NCBI RefSeq assembly: GCF_015461805.1
Contig: NZ_JACVZE010000002.1
Coordinates: forward strand, 186,001-250,000
Direction of reading: 5' to 3'
Source of the DNA: Pseudomonas pisciculturae
Lineage (GTDB): Bacteria; Pseudomonadota; Gammaproteobacteria; Pseudomonadales; Pseudomonadaceae
Length of the DNA: 64,000 nucleotides
A program made the translations under genes and the position numbers. Position 1 is the first letter of the stretch; each line of letters opens with the position of its first letter. Below, piece by piece: positions 48,697 through 58,107 of this stretch. The notes beneath the pieces were generated by a model. It worked only from the letters and a program-made list of their open reading frames with translations. It was not told where the DNA came from and did no database searches.

Positions 48697-49650
48697 ATGA
48701 GCGTTCGCGTCGGCATTGTCATGGACCCTATCGCCAGCATTTCCTATAAAAAGGACAGCTCGCTGGCCATGCTCCTGGCCGCCCAGGCCCGCGGCTGGAC
48801 CCTGTTCTATATGGAGCAGCGCGATCTTTACCAGGGCGAAGGCGAAGCCCGCGCTCGCATGCGCCCGCTGCAGGTGTTCGCCAACCCCGAGAAGTGGTTT
48901 GAGCTTTCGGACGAAGTCGACAGCCCGTTGAGCGATCTGGACGTGATCCTGATGCGCAAAGACCCGCCGTTCGACATGGAGTTCGTCTACACCACCTACC
49001 TGCTGGAGCAGGCCGAGCGCGCTGGCGTGCTGATCGTCAACAAGCCGCAAAGCCTGCGTGACTGCAATGAAAAGCTGTTCGCCACCCTATTCCCACAGTG
49101 CACGCCGCCAACTGTAGTCAGCCGCCGCGCCGACGTGCTGCGTGAATTCGCTGCCAAACACGGTGATGTGATCCTCAAGCCGCTGGACGGCATGGGCGGC
49201 ACCTCGATCTTCCGCCACCGCGCTGGCGACCCGAACCTGTCGGTGATCCTCGAAACCCTGACCGCCCTGGGCACCCAGCAGATCATGGGCCAAGCCTACC
49301 TGCCGGCCATCAAGGACGGCGACAAGCGCATCCTGATGATCGACGGCGAGCCGGTGGATTACTGCCTGGCGCGTATCCCGGCGGCGGGCGAGACCCGTGG
49401 CAACCTGGCGGCCGGTGGTCGCGGCGAAGCACGGCCCTTGTCAGAAAAGGATCGCTGGATTGCAGGCCAAGTCGGACCGACTTTGCGGGAAAAGGGACTG
49501 CTCTTTGTAGGCCTTGACGTAATTGGCGAGCACCTGACTGAAATCAACGTCACCAGCCCCACCTGTATCCGTGAGATAGACAATGCATTCGGCACAAACA
49601 TCGGCGAAATGCTGATGGCTGCCATTGAGCGCAAGCTACAAGCCAAGTGA
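48697..49650 (+). CDS. gshB: Glutathione synthetase
   Basis: The 317-residue protein starts MSVRVGIVMDPIASISYKKD and shows the ATP-grasp features VILKPLDGMGGTSIFR, DGDKRILMIDGEPVDYCLAR and GLDVIGEHLTEINVTSPTC of GshB. It joins glycine to gamma-glutamylcysteine, completing glutathione. It is divergent from pilG and followed after 77 nt by the tonB-like gene, an order shared with P. aeruginosa. Confidence 0.97.
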   Translation: MSVRVGIVMDPIASISYKKDSSLAMLLAAQARGWTLFYMEQRDLYQGEGEARARMRPLQVFANPEKWFELSDEVDSPLSDLDVILMRKDPPFDMEFVYTTYLLEQAERAGVLIVNKPQSLRDCNEKLFATLFPQCTPPTVVSRRADVLREFAAKHGDVILKPLDGMGGTSIFRHRAGDPNLSVILETLTALGTQQIMGQAYLPAIKDGDKRILMIDGEPVDYCLARIPAAGETRGNLAAGGRGEARPLSEKDRWIAGQVGPTLREKGLLFVGLDVIGEHLTEINVTSPTCIREIDNAFGTNIGEMLMAAIERKLQAK

Positions 49651-49727
49651 CATAGAACAGCCGGACACACACCAACATTGCGTTATCATGCGCCACCTGT
49701 GAAACGCGCGATGTTGGTTTTCTTGTC

Positions 49728-50633
49728 ATGACACTCCCGTCCGATCTGCCCCCCGAACTCTCCCACAGCGGCGTGCGCCCGGCTGATCGGCTCGGATTTA
49801 CCCTGTTCCTGGCAGCGTTGATTCACTTGGCCCTGATCCTCGGGCTGGGCTTCACCATGGTCGAGCCCAAGCAGATCACCAAGACCCTCGAAATCACCCT
49901 CGCCACGTTCAAGAGCGAAAAGAAGCCCGAGAAGGCTGATTTTCTTGCCCAGGACAATCAGCAAGGCAGCGGCACCCTGGACAAGAAGGCGATCCCCAAG
50001 ACCACCGAAGTCGCGCCGTTCCAGGACAACAAGGTCAATAAGGTCACGCCGCCACCGGCGCCCAAGCCGGAGGTGCAACAAAGCGCACCCAAGGCTGCCG
50101 TGACCACCGTCGCGCCCAAACCGCAAAAAGCCCCGACCCAGCGCGAAAAGACCAAGACCGAGCCAAAACCCGAGCCCGTCAAACCCGCACCTACGTTCGA
50201 CAGCTCGACGCTGACCGATGAGATTTCCAGCCTCGAAGCCGAACTGGCCAACGAACAACAGCTGTACGCCAAGCGCCCGCGCATCTACCGGCTCAATGCC
50301 GCCTCCACCATGCGGGACAAAGGCGCCTGGTATAAGGACGAATGGCGTAAGAAGGTCGAGCGCATCGGCAACCTTAACTACCCGGACGAAGCACGGCGCC
50401 AGCAGATCTACGGCAATTTGCGTCTATTGGTGTCGATTAACCGTGACGGCACGTTATATGAAGTGCAGGTACTGGAGTCCTCCGGCCAACCGCTGCTGGA
50501 CCAGGCCGCACAGCGTATCGTGCGCCTTGCTGCGCCTTTTGCACCCTTTACCGGCGACCTGAACGACGTCGATCGCCTGGAAATCATCCGCACCTGGAAG
50601 TTCGCCAAGGGCGACCGCCTCTCCAGCAACTGA
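49728..50633 (+). CDS. tonB: TonB-family energy transducer
   Basis: The 301-residue protein has one N-terminal membrane anchor (about residues 23-45, LGFTLFLAALIHLALILGLG), a long Pro/Lys/Ala-rich periplasmic linker (about 85-160) and a C-terminal TonB domain with YPDEARRQQIYGNLRLLVSI and LLDQAAQRIVRLAAPFAPF. It corresponds by position to tonB3 of P. aeruginosa, between gshB and algH, where it was linked to twitching motility. No exbB/exbD is adjacent. Confidence 0.88.
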   Translation: MTLPSDLPPELSHSGVRPADRLGFTLFLAALIHLALILGLGFTMVEPKQITKTLEITLATFKSEKKPEKADFLAQDNQQGSGTLDKKAIPKTTEVAPFQDNKVNKVTPPPAPKPEVQQSAPKAAVTTVAPKPQKAPTQREKTKTEPKPEPVKPAPTFDSSTLTDEISSLEAELANEQQLYAKRPRIYRLNAASTMRDKGAWYKDEWRKKVERIGNLNYPDEARRQQIYGNLRLLVSINRDGTLYEVQVLESSGQPLLDQAAQRIVRLAAPFAPFTGDLNDVDRLEIIRTWKFAKGDRLSSN

Positions 50634-50653
50634 GGCCTCAAGAGCAGCCTTGT

Positions 50654-50746
50654 TGTGGCGAGGGAGCTTGCTCCCGCTGGGCTGCGAAGCGGCCCCAAAA
50701 AATGGGCCTGCTGCGCAGTCCGACGGGAGCAAGCACCCTCGCCACA
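50654..50746. repeat. Long palindromic repeat, GTGGCGAGGG type
   Basis: Outer arms TGTGGCGAGGGAGCTTGCTC and the near reverse complement GAGCAAGCACCCTCGCCACA (one mismatch) enclose a second imperfect hairpin, GGCTGCGAAGCGGCCC against GGGCCTGCTGCGCAGTC, with an A-rich loop. It differs in core from the GGGGG and GCTGG families. It lies between the tonB-like gene and algH. Confidence 0.85.
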
Positions 50747-50807
50747 TTCATATGCCCACAGATGATCAGACTTGTCAGTTCGCCCCTCCAACGCCACACT
50801 ACCGAAC

Positions 50808-51377
50808 ATGAAAAACGTCAGCCCGACCTACCTCAAGCACCAATTCCTGATCGCCATGCCCCATATGGCCGACCCGAACTTTGCGCAGACCTTGACCTAC
50901 ATCGTCGAGCACACCGCCAATGGTGCCATGGGGTTGGTGATCAACCGCCCGCAAGAGCTGAACCTGGCGGATATCCTTGAGCAACTGCGCCCCGAGATCG
51001 ACCCGCCAGCCCGTTGCCAGGCTGTGCCGATCTACATCGGCGGGCCGGTGCAGACCGACCGTGGTTTTGTGCTGCACCCTACCGGGCCGAAGTTCCAGGC
51101 CACCGTCGACCTTGAAGGCGTGTCGTTGTCCACTTCCCAAGACGTGTTGTTCGCCATCGCGGACGGCATCGGCCCTGAGCAAAGTGTGATCACCCTGGGT
51201 TATGCCGGCTGGGAAGCGGGCCAATTGGAAGCCGAACTGGCCAGCAATGCCTGGCTGACGTGCCCGTTCGATGCCGACATTCTATTCAACACCCCCAGCG
51301 AACAGCGCCTGGAAGCAGCGGCGGCCAAGTTGCGCGTCAACCTGAGCCTGCTCACCAGCCAGGCGGGGCACGCCTGA
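50808..51377 (+). CDS. algH: YqgE/AlgH family protein
   Basis: The 189-residue protein MKNVSPTYLKHQFLIAMPHM shows the family motifs NGAMGLVINRP, YIGGPVQTDRGFVLH and LGYAGWEAGQLEAEL. AlgH was named in P. aeruginosa for an effect on alginate, but its molecular role is unresolved. The gene shares one base with ruvX (TGATG), so the two are translationally coupled, a widely conserved pairing. Confidence 0.94.
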   Translation: MKNVSPTYLKHQFLIAMPHMADPNFAQTLTYIVEHTANGAMGLVINRPQELNLADILEQLRPEIDPPARCQAVPIYIGGPVQTDRGFVLHPTGPKFQATVDLEGVSLSTSQDVLFAIADGIGPEQSVITLGYAGWEAGQLEAELASNAWLTCPFDADILFNTPSEQRLEAAAAKLRVNLSLLTSQAGHA

Positions 51378-51814
51378 TGGCTTTGCGTTTGATACTGGGG
51401 TTTGACTACGGCACCAAACAGATCGGCGTGGCGGTCGGCCAGGTGATTACCGGCCAGGCCCGCGAGCTGTGTACCCTCAAGGCCCAGAACGGCATTCCGG
51501 ACTGGAACCAGGTCGAAGCCCTCATTAAAGAGTGGAAGCCCGACGCCGTGGTGGTCGGCCTGCCCCTGAACATGGACGGCACCCCCAGCGACATGTGCCT
51601 GCGCGCCGAAAAATTCGCCCGCCGCCTCAATGGCCGCTACAACCTGCCCTTCTATACCCACGATGAACGCCTCACCACCTTTGAAGCCAAAGGTGAGCGG
51701 CGCGACCGTGGCGGCCAAAAGGGCAGCTACCGCGACAACCCCGTGGACGCCATCGCCGCCGCCCTGTTGCTACAGGGCTGGCTGGACGAAAACACCGCTT
51801 TATTTGAATCCTGA
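51377..51814 (+). CDS. ruvX: Holliday junction resolvase-like nuclease RuvX/YqgF
   Basis: The 145-residue RNase H-fold protein MALRLILGFDYGTKQIGVAV includes the acidic GFDYGTKQIG strand, VVGLPLNMDG and HDERLTTFEA, all YqgF-type. Members resolve Holliday junctions or process pre-16S rRNA 5' ends. Its ATG overlaps the algH stop by one base; it is followed by a terminator-like hairpin. Confidence 0.93.
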   Translation: MALRLILGFDYGTKQIGVAVGQVITGQARELCTLKAQNGIPDWNQVEALIKEWKPDAVVVGLPLNMDGTPSDMCLRAEKFARRLNGRYNLPFYTHDERLTTFEAKGERRDRGGQKGSYRDNPVDAIAAALLLQGWLDENTALFES

Positions 51815-51816
51815 CT

Positions 51817-51839
51817 GACGCGGCTTGCCGCGTCTTTTT
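51817..51839 (+). terminator. Intrinsic terminator after ruvX
   Basis: GACGCGG and CCGCGTC pair around CTTG, followed by five T residues. Confidence 0.8.
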
Positions 51840-51886
51840 ACGTTTGAGCCCGGACCTTGCCTGCGCAAGGCCTTGAAGGAGCCACC

Positions 51887-52393
51887 ATGAGCTTGCCGAA
51901 CCCCGCCGAACTGATCAGCCAGATGGCGACGAGCCTCACGGCCCATCTGCAACACCGTGCCATCAGCGAGCCGCGTTTTATCGGCATTCGCACTGGCGGT
52001 GTGTGGGTGGCCCAGGCTTTGCTGGATGAATTGGGCAGTGACTCGCCCCTGGGTACGCTGGATGTGTCGTTCTACCGCGACGATTTCAGCCAGAACGGCC
52101 TGCACCCGCAAGTGCGCCCGTCGGCCCTGCCCTTCGAGATCGAAGGCCAGCACCTGGTATTGATCGACGACGTGCTGATGAGCGGCCGCACCATCCGCGC
52201 GGCCATGAACGAACTGTTCGACTACGGCCGCCCGGCCAGCGTGACCCTGGTATGCCTGCTGGACCTGGACGCCGGTGAACTGCCGATCAGCCCGGATGTG
52301 GTCGGCGCCACACTGTCGCTTGCTGCCCATCAACGGGTAAAATTGCTCGGTCCAACGCCGCTCGCACTCGAACTGCAAGACCTTGCCCTTTAA
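51887..52393 (+). CDS. pyrR: PyrR bifunctional regulator/uracil phosphoribosyltransferase family
   Basis: The 168-residue phosphoribosyltransferase-fold protein [20 protein letters not shown] has the PRPP-binding loop [16 protein letters not shown]. In Firmicutes PyrR attenuates pyr mRNA; in Pseudomonas it lies upstream of pyrB and its regulatory mechanism is less clear. No obvious attenuator hairpin is seen in the 24 nt to pyrB. It is the first gene of pyrR-pyrB-pyrC'. Confidence 0.93.
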   Translation: MSLPNPAELISQMATSLTAHLQHRAISEPRFIGIRTGGVWVAQALLDELGSDSPLGTLDVSFYRDDFSQNGLHPQVRPSALPFEIEGQHLVLIDDVLMSGRTIRAAMNELFDYGRPASVTLVCLLDLDAGELPISPDVVGATLSLAAHQRVKLLGPTPLALELQDLAL

Positions 52394-52417
52394 ACCGCCT
52401 TGTAAAGAGTCCCCGCG

Positions 52418-53422
52418 ATGACGCCTCTAGATGCCAAGCGCCCGCTGCAGCTCAATGCTCAGGGTCAGTTGCAACATTTCTTGTCCCTCGACGGTTTGCC
52501 CCGCGAACTGCTCACCGAAATCCTCGACACCGCCGACTCGTTCCTTGAAGTCGGTGGCCGCGCGGTGAAGAAGGTCCCGCTGCTGCGCGGCAAGACCATC
52601 TGCAATGTGTTCTTCGAGAACTCCACCCGCACCCGCACCACCTTTGAGCTGGCGGCCCAGCGGCTGTCGGCCGACGTGATCACGCTGAACGTGTCCACCT
52701 CGTCGGCGAGCAAGGGCGAAACCCTGCTCGACACCCTGCGCAACCTCGAAGCCATGGCCGCCGACATGTTCGTGGTTCGCCACGGCGACTCCGGCGCCGC
52801 GCACTTCATCGCCGAGCACGTGTGCCCGCAGGTGGCAATCATCAACGGCGGCGACGGCCGTCACGCCCACCCGACCCAGGGCATGCTCGACATGCTCACC
52901 ATCCGTCGGCACAAAGGCAGCTTTGAAAACCTCTCGGTGGCCATCGTCGGCGACATCCTGCATTCACGGGTGGCACGCTCGAACATGCTCGCCCTTAAAG
53001 CCTTGGGTTGCCCGGATATCCGCGTGATCGCGCCGAAAACCCTGCTGCCCATCGGCATCGAGCAGTACGGCGTCAAGGTCTACACCGACATGGCCGAAGG
53101 CCTCAAGGATGTAGACGTGGTGATCATGCTGCGCCTGCAACGCGAGCGCATGGCCGGTGGCCTGTTGCCGAGCGAAGGCGAGTTCTACCGTTTGTTCGGC
53201 CTGACCACCGCACGCCTGGCCGGGGCAAAGCCGGATGCCATCGTGATGCACCCCGGCCCGATCAACCGTGGCGTGGAGATTGAGTCGGCAGTGGCCGACG
53301 GCCCGCAATCGGTGATCTTGAACCAGGTCACCTACGGCATCGCCGTACGCATGGCCGTGATGTCCATGGCCATGAGCGGGCAAACCGCGCAACGTCAATT
53401 CGAGCAGGAGAACGCCCAGTGA
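52418..53422 (+). CDS. pyrB: Aspartate carbamoyltransferase catalytic subunit
   Basis: The 334-residue protein includes the carbamoyl-phosphate loop [32 protein letters not shown] and [14 protein letters not shown] of aspartate carbamoyltransferase. Its N-terminal extension (about 20 residues before the core) is typical of the Pseudomonas class A enzyme, which assembles as a dodecamer with PyrC'. The final 4 nt overlap the pyrC' start. Confidence 0.97.
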   Translation: MTPLDAKRPLQLNAQGQLQHFLSLDGLPRELLTEILDTADSFLEVGGRAVKKVPLLRGKTICNVFFENSTRTRTTFELAAQRLSADVITLNVSTSSASKGETLLDTLRNLEAMAADMFVVRHGDSGAAHFIAEHVCPQVAIINGGDGRHAHPTQGMLDMLTIRRHKGSFENLSVAIVGDILHSRVARSNMLALKALGCPDIRVIAPKTLLPIGIEQYGVKVYTDMAEGLKDVDVVIMLRLQRERMAGGLLPSEGEFYRLFGLTTARLAGAKPDAIVMHPGPINRGVEIESAVADGPQSVILNQVTYGIAVRMAVMSMAMSGQTAQRQFEQENAQ

Positions 53423-54690
53423 AGCTCAGCATCCTCGGCGCTCGCGTCATTGACCCGGCCACTGGCCTGGACCAAGTTACCGACCTGCACCTGGACGCCG
53501 GCAAGATCATTGCCATCGGCGCCGCCCCGGCAGGTTTCAGCGCGACTGAAACCATCGACGCCAAAGGCCTGGTGGCCGCGCCTGGCCTGGTCGACCTGAA
53601 CGTCGCCCTGCGCGAACCGGGCTACAGCCGCAAAGGCACCATCACCAGCGAAACCCGCGCCGCCGCTGCTGGTGGTGTGACCAGCCTGTGCTGCCCGCCG
53701 CACACCAAGCCGATTCTGGACACCTCGGCCGTGACCGAGCTGATCCTGGACCGCGCCCGTGAAGCGGGCAATTGCAAAGTGTTCCCCATTGGTGCCCTGA
53801 GCAAAGGCCTCGAAGGCGAACAACTCGCCGAGCTGATCGCCCTGCGTGACGCCGGTTGCGTGGCCTTCGGCAACGGCCTGGAAAGCTTTCGCAGCACCCG
53901 CACGCTGCTGCGCGCCCTGGAATACGCAGCCACGTTCGATCTGACGGTGATCTTCAACTCCCAGGACCACGACCTGGCCGAAGGTGGCCTGGCCCACGAA
54001 GGCGCCGTGGCCAGCTTCCTCGGCCTGCCGGGTATCCCGGAAACCGCCGAGACCGTGGCCCTGGCCCGCGACCTGCTGCTGGTAGAGCAAAGCGGCGTGC
54101 GTGCGCATTTCAGCCAGTTGACCAGCGCACGCGGTGTGGCCCTGATCGCACAGGCCCAGGCCCGTGGTTTGCCGGTAACGGCGGATGTGGCGCTGTATCA
54201 GTTGATTCTGACGGATGAGGCGCTGATCGACTTCTCCAGCCTGTACCACGTGCAGCCACCCCTGCGCACCCGCGCCGACCGAGATGGTTTGCGTGCGGCG
54301 GTCAAATCCGGGGTGGTGTCGGCGATTTCCAGCCATCACCAGCCCCACGAGCGGGATGCCAAGCTGGCGCCGTTTGGTGCGACAGAGCCGGGTATCAGCA
54401 GCGTTGAGCTGTTGCTGCCACTGGCGATGACGTTGGTGGAAGATGGTTTGCTTGACCTGCCGACCCTATTGGCACGCCTGAGCACCGGCCCGGCCGACGC
54501 CCTGCGCCTGCCAGCGGGCAAGTTGGAGGTAGGTGGGCCTGCGGACCTGGTGCTGTTTGACCTGGGCAGCTCGACGGTGGCCGGGGAACATTGGCTGTCG
54601 AAGGGTGAAAACTGCCCGTTCATTGGCCATAGCCTGCCGGCGGCGGTGCGTTACACCGTGGTCGACGGACGTATTACCTACCAGGCCTGA
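53419..54690 (+). CDS. pyrC': Inactive dihydroorotase-like subunit of aspartate carbamoyltransferase
   Basis: The 423-residue protein has the amidohydrolase fold of dihydroorotase, but the metal-binding DxHxHxR motif reads [12 protein letters not shown]: the two histidines are replaced by Asn61 and Ala63. This is the pseudo-dihydroorotase of Pseudomonas, needed to assemble aspartate carbamoyltransferase rather than to catalyse. The start is a GTG at 53419, overlapping the pyrB stop (GTGA), so the two are translated together. Confidence 0.94.
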   Translation: MKLSILGARVIDPATGLDQVTDLHLDAGKIIAIGAAPAGFSATETIDAKGLVAAPGLVDLNVALREPGYSRKGTITSETRAAAAGGVTSLCCPPHTKPILDTSAVTELILDRAREAGNCKVFPIGALSKGLEGEQLAELIALRDAGCVAFGNGLESFRSTRTLLRALEYAATFDLTVIFNSQDHDLAEGGLAHEGAVASFLGLPGIPETAETVALARDLLLVEQSGVRAHFSQLTSARGVALIAQAQARGLPVTADVALYQLILTDEALIDFSSLYHVQPPLRTRADRDGLRAAVKSGVVSAISSHHQPHERDAKLAPFGATEPGISSVELLLPLAMTLVEDGLLDLPTLLARLSTGPADALRLPAGKLEVGGPADLVLFDLGSSTVAGEHWLSKGENCPFIGHSLPAAVRYTVVDGRITYQA

Positions 54691-54719
54691 TACCCCGCCT
54701 ATCTAATGTGGGCACAGTA

Positions 54720-54812
54720 AATGTGAGAGGGGGCTTGCTCCCGATTGCAGTGGGTCAGCTAAAAATAAGCTGGCTGACCCACCGCTATCGGGGGCAAGCC
54801 CCCTCCCACATT
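54720..54812. repeat. REP pair (GGGGG type)
   Basis: AATGTGAGAGGGGGCTTGCT (one change from the usual GTGGGAG) and its partner GGCAAGCCCCCTCCCACATT flank a core with GGGTCAGCT and GCTGGCTGACCC. It lies between convergent pyrC' and the TM2 gene. Confidence 0.88.
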
Positions 54813-54837
54813 TAGATCTCACTAAAGTTCACAGAAC

Positions 54838-55266
54838 TCAGCGCCCGCCATTGCGCTCAGCATTACGAATCGATATCTGCGTATTCAGCGTCCAGAAGTC
54901 ATACAGCACCCCCACCAAAAACAGCCCACCGGTCAGCAAGTAGATCAGGCCACTGATCCATTTGCCCTGATACATACGGTGCACACCAAACACGCCGAGA
55001 AAGGCCAGCAGTACCCAGGCGATGTTGTACTCGATAGGCCCAGCGGTAAAACGCAGGTCGGCTTCACGGTCCATGGCCGGGATCAGGAACAGGTCGATCA
55101 ACCAGCCGATGCCCAGCAAGCCCAAGGTGAAAAACCAGATCGTGCCGGTCACCGGCTTGCCGTAATAGAAGCGATGCGCCCCGGTAAAACCGAAAATCCA
55201 GAGCAGGTAGCCGATCACCTTGCTGTGGGTGTCTTGCGGGGAATAATCCTGTCGATAGGTGTTCAT
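54838..55266 (-). CDS. TM2-domain membrane protein
   Basis: The 142-residue protein MNTYRQDYSPQDTHSKVIGY has two TM2-type helical pairs, the first GFTGAHRFYYGKPVTGTIWF...LGIGWLIDLF and the second GVFGVHRMYQGKWISGLIYL...LYDFW, each with the conserved G-x-HRxY signature. Function is unknown; such proteins sit in the inner membrane. It is divergent from the NlpC/P60 gene across 250 nt. Confidence 0.88.
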   Translation of the reverse strand: MNTYRQDYSPQDTHSKVIGYLLWIFGFTGAHRFYYGKPVTGTIWFFTLGLLGIGWLIDLFLIPAMDREADLRFTAGPIEYNIAWVLLAFLGVFGVHRMYQGKWISGLIYLLTGGLFLVGVLYDFWTLNTQISIRNAERNGGR

Positions 55267-55516
55267 CGCGTACCTCTTTTGTCTCGATAGATAAATTTTT
55301 TCATTTTCTTTGTGACTTTTTTACGGGCGCCCGACGTACGGCAAATGATATCTTCCCTGCCCTGAAAGCCTTATGCCACCTGACTTGTGTAGGACAATTG
55401 CGGCGTTTCGTCGCGTTTTTCCTGATTTTGACGTCAAGGTTCAGTCGACAAACGGCCTGAGAACGACACAAAAAGCTGTTATAAAGTTGCGCGCAAACAC
55501 TTAAGAGCCACGCCTA

Positions 55517-56158
55517 ATGCGACCATTTTTCAAGACATGGCTAACCATTTGCCTATTAATGCCACTGGCCGCCCACGCCACCAATCGTGAGCAACGACTT
55601 CCGAACGTCAACGGTTTCACGCCTAAAGTACACAGCACGCCAAGCACCGCCAAATCGGTAAAGCTGACCGTCAACCGCCCAACCCAGTTGAGCAAGGTTC
55701 ACAACGGTAAAGCAGTTTCCAACCTGGCTGGCGTCGACACCAAGCAAAGCAGCAACGTCCTCAGCCGCGCCGTTAACGTGCTCGGTACTCCTTATCGTTG
55801 GGGCGGCAGCAGCCCAAGTAAAGGGTTTGACTGCAGCGGCTTGGTGAAATATGCGTTTAACGACGTCGCTGCGGTGGATTTGCCACGTACGTCCAATGCC
55901 ATGGCGGCCGGTCATGGGCAGAAGGTTGACCGCAAGGACTTGAAGCCCGGCGACCTGCTGTTCTTCAAGCTCAAGAGCCGCCAGGTGAACCACGTTGCCA
56001 TTTACCTGGGCAACGACCGGTTTATCCACGCGCCGCGTCGGGGCAAGTCGGTAAGTATCGACACGCTGAAGAAGCCGTTTTGGAACAAGAACTATGTGAT
56101 TGCCAAGCGGGTGCTGCCTAAAGAGCAGAACAGCAACTTGCGGGTCGTCCAGCGCTAA
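55517..56158 (+). CDS. NlpC/P60-family peptidoglycan endopeptidase
   Basis: The 213-residue protein has a signal peptide (MRPFFKTWLTICLLMPLAAH) and an NlpC/P60 domain (about 80-205) with the catalytic Cys106 in GFDCSGLV, His159 in NHVAIYLG and His171 in FIHAPRRG. It should cleave peptide stems of peptidoglycan (gamma-D-Glu-meso-Dap bond) in the periplasm. It lies between two single genes: the divergent TM2 gene and the convergent pilT. Confidence 0.93.
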   Translation: MRPFFKTWLTICLLMPLAAHATNREQRLPNVNGFTPKVHSTPSTAKSVKLTVNRPTQLSKVHNGKAVSNLAGVDTKQSSNVLSRAVNVLGTPYRWGGSSPSKGFDCSGLVKYAFNDVAAVDLPRTSNAMAAGHGQKVDRKDLKPGDLLFFKLKSRQVNHVAIYLGNDRFIHAPRRGKSVSIDTLKKPFWNKNYVIAKRVLPKEQNSNLRVVQR

Positions 56159-56180
56159 TCCCAAGCTGAAATACAGTACA

Positions 56181-56274
56181 AATGTGGGAGGGGGCTTGCC
56201 CCCGATAGCAGGGTGTCAGTCAGCACATGTATTGGCTGACCCACCGCTATCGGGAGCAAGCCCCCTCCCACATT
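56181..56274. repeat. REP pair (GGGGG type)
   Basis: AATGTGGGAGGGGGCTTGCC and its reverse complement flank a core with GTGTCAGTCAGC and TTGGCTGACC. It lies between convergent NlpC/P60 and pilT. Confidence 0.9.
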
Positions 56275-56295
56275 TAATTGCAGGGTACTTGAGAG

Positions 56296-57330
56296 CTATA
56301 TATCACCCGGCACCCTTGCCTTCTCGCGCGCCTCCTCCCGGCTGACCACCCCCTCGGTCACCAACCCCTTCAAACTCATATCCAACGTCTTCATCCCCAA
56401 CGCCCCACCCGTCTGGATCGCCGAAACCATCTGCGCCACCTTGTCCTCGCGGATCAAATTGCGAATCGCGGGCGTACCCAGCATGATTTCGTGCGCCGCC
56501 ACGCGCCCGCCGCTGAGCTTCTTCACCAGCACTTGGGACACCACTGCCTGCAGCGATTCAGAAAGCATCGAGCGCACCATGGCTTTTTCCCCCGCGGGGA
56601 ACACATCCACCAGCCTGCCCACGGTCTTTGCGGCCGACGACGTGTGCAGGGTGCCAAACACCAGGTGCCCGGTCTCAGCGGCTGTCAGGGCCAGGCGGAT
56701 GGTTTCCAGGTCGCGCAGCTCGCCCACCAGGATCACATCCGGGTCTTCGCGCAGTGCCGAACGCAGGGCGTTGGCAAAACTATGGGTGTCGCGATGCACC
56801 TGACGCTGGTTGATCAGCGCGGTCTTGGGCCTGTGGATAAATTCGATCGGGTCTTCAAGGGTCAGGATGTGCTGGCGGCGATGCTGGTTGAGGTAGTCGA
56901 TCATCGCCGCCAACGTGGTGGATTTGCCCGAGCCGGTGGGCCCGGTGACCAGCACCAGACCCCGAGGCAACTCGGCGATACGTTGGAACACCTCGCCGAG
57001 CCCGAGGCTCTCCAGACTCTGCACCTCGCTGGGAATGGTGCGAAACACCGCGCCCATGCCGCGATCCTGCTGGAACACATTGGCGCGGAACCGCGCAACG
57101 CCTGGTAGCTCGAAGGCAAAGTCTGTTTCGAGAGATGTTTCGAAATCCTTTTGCTGGTATTTGTTCAGCAACGGGCTGAGCAAATCCGCCACCTGAGGCG
57201 ACGACAGCACCGGCCCATCCAGCGGCCAGACCTCGCCATCGACCCGTAACATCGGCGCCAGACCTGCGGACAGATGCAGGTCGGAAGCGCCACGGCGCAC
57301 GCTGGCCGTCAGCAGTTCAGTGATATCCAT
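56296..57330 (-). CDS. pilT: Type IV pilus retraction ATPase PilT
   Basis: The 344-residue protein MDITELLTASVRRGASDLHL is a GspE/PilT ATPase, with Walker A GPTGSGKST at 130-138, the Asp box LEDPIEF, Walker B DPDVILVGELRDLET and the His box TGHLVFGTLHTSSA. It powers retraction of type IV pili. The ATG at 57330 is chosen by the family N-terminus; an ATG at 57342 gives a 4-residue extension. The usual partner pilU is not next to it; the gene stands alone, divergent from yggS. Confidence 0.94.
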   Translation of the reverse strand: MDITELLTASVRRGASDLHLSAGLAPMLRVDGEVWPLDGPVLSSPQVADLLSPLLNKYQQKDFETSLETDFAFELPGVARFRANVFQQDRGMGAVFRTIPSEVQSLESLGLGEVFQRIAELPRGLVLVTGPTGSGKSTTLAAMIDYLNQHRRQHILTLEDPIEFIHRPKTALINQRQVHRDTHSFANALRSALREDPDVILVGELRDLETIRLALTAAETGHLVFGTLHTSSAAKTVGRLVDVFPAGEKAMVRSMLSESLQAVVSQVLVKKLSGGRVAAHEIMLGTPAIRNLIREDKVAQMVSAIQTGGALGMKTLDMSLKGLVTEGVVSREEAREKARVPGDI

Positions 57331-57387
57331 AGGGCTTTCCATTTCCAGTAGAATGCCGCGGACTCCATATCCACGGGCGCATCTTGA

Positions 57388-58074
57388 ATGTCGACGATAG
57401 CAGACAACCTCGGCCAGGTTAGCCAGCGCATCCGCGCCGCAGCCGACGCCGTGCAGCGCGACGCAAGCAGCATCCACCTGCTGGCCGTGAGCAAGACCAA
57501 GCCCGCGCAAGCCGTGCGCGAAGCCTATGCCGCCGGCCTGCACGACTTCGGTGAAAACTATCTGCAGGAAGCCTTGGGCAAACAAGCCGAATTAACCGAC
57601 CTGCCCTTGAGTTGGCACTTCATCGGCCCCATTCAATCGAACAAGACGCGCGCTATCGCCGAGAACTTCGCTTGGGTGCATTCCGTGGACCGCCTCAAAA
57701 TTGCACAACGCCTGTCCGAACAACGCCCGGCCGACCTGCCGCCGCTGAACATCTGCATCCAGGTCAACGTCAGTGGCGAAGCCAGCAAGAGCGGCTGTAC
57801 ACCCGCCGACTTGCCGGCGCTGGCCAGCGCTATCAGCGCCCTGCCGCGCTTGAAATTGCGTGGCCTGATGGCAATCCCCGAGCCGACCGAAGATCGCGCC
57901 GCGCAAGATGCAGCGTTCGCTCAAGTACGCGACCTGCAAAACAGCCTTGACCTGCCGCTGGACACACTTTCCATGGGCATGAGCCACGACCTTGAGTCGG
58001 CCATCGCCCAAGGCGCCACCTGGGTGCGCATCGGTACCGCCCTGTTTGGCGCCCGCGACTACGGCCAGCCGTGA
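57388..58074 (+). CDS. yggS: Pyridoxal phosphate homeostasis protein YggS
   Basis: The 228-residue protein belongs to the alanine racemase N-terminal TIM-barrel family, with the PLP lysine (Lys36) in AVSKTKP, FGENYLQEA, WHFIGPIQSNK and the phosphate-binding SMGMSHDLESAIAQG. It binds PLP and balances vitamin B6 and amino acid pools; it is not itself a racemase. proC follows after 33 nt, the widely conserved yggS-proC-yggT order. Confidence 0.95.
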   Translation: MSTIADNLGQVSQRIRAAADAVQRDASSIHLLAVSKTKPAQAVREAYAAGLHDFGENYLQEALGKQAELTDLPLSWHFIGPIQSNKTRAIAENFAWVHSVDRLKIAQRLSEQRPADLPPLNICIQVNVSGEASKSGCTPADLPALASAISALPRLKLRGLMAIPEPTEDRAAQDAAFAQVRDLQNSLDLPLDTLSMGMSHDLESAIAQGATWVRIGTALFGARDYGQP

Positions 58075-58107
58075 AATGGCTGACTTTTCACTGAATAAGG
58101 ACCTGTC

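Noticed and set aside
52394..52417. PyrR-dependent attenuator between pyrR and pyrB
   Set aside because: Only 24 nt separate the genes, with no hairpin or T run.
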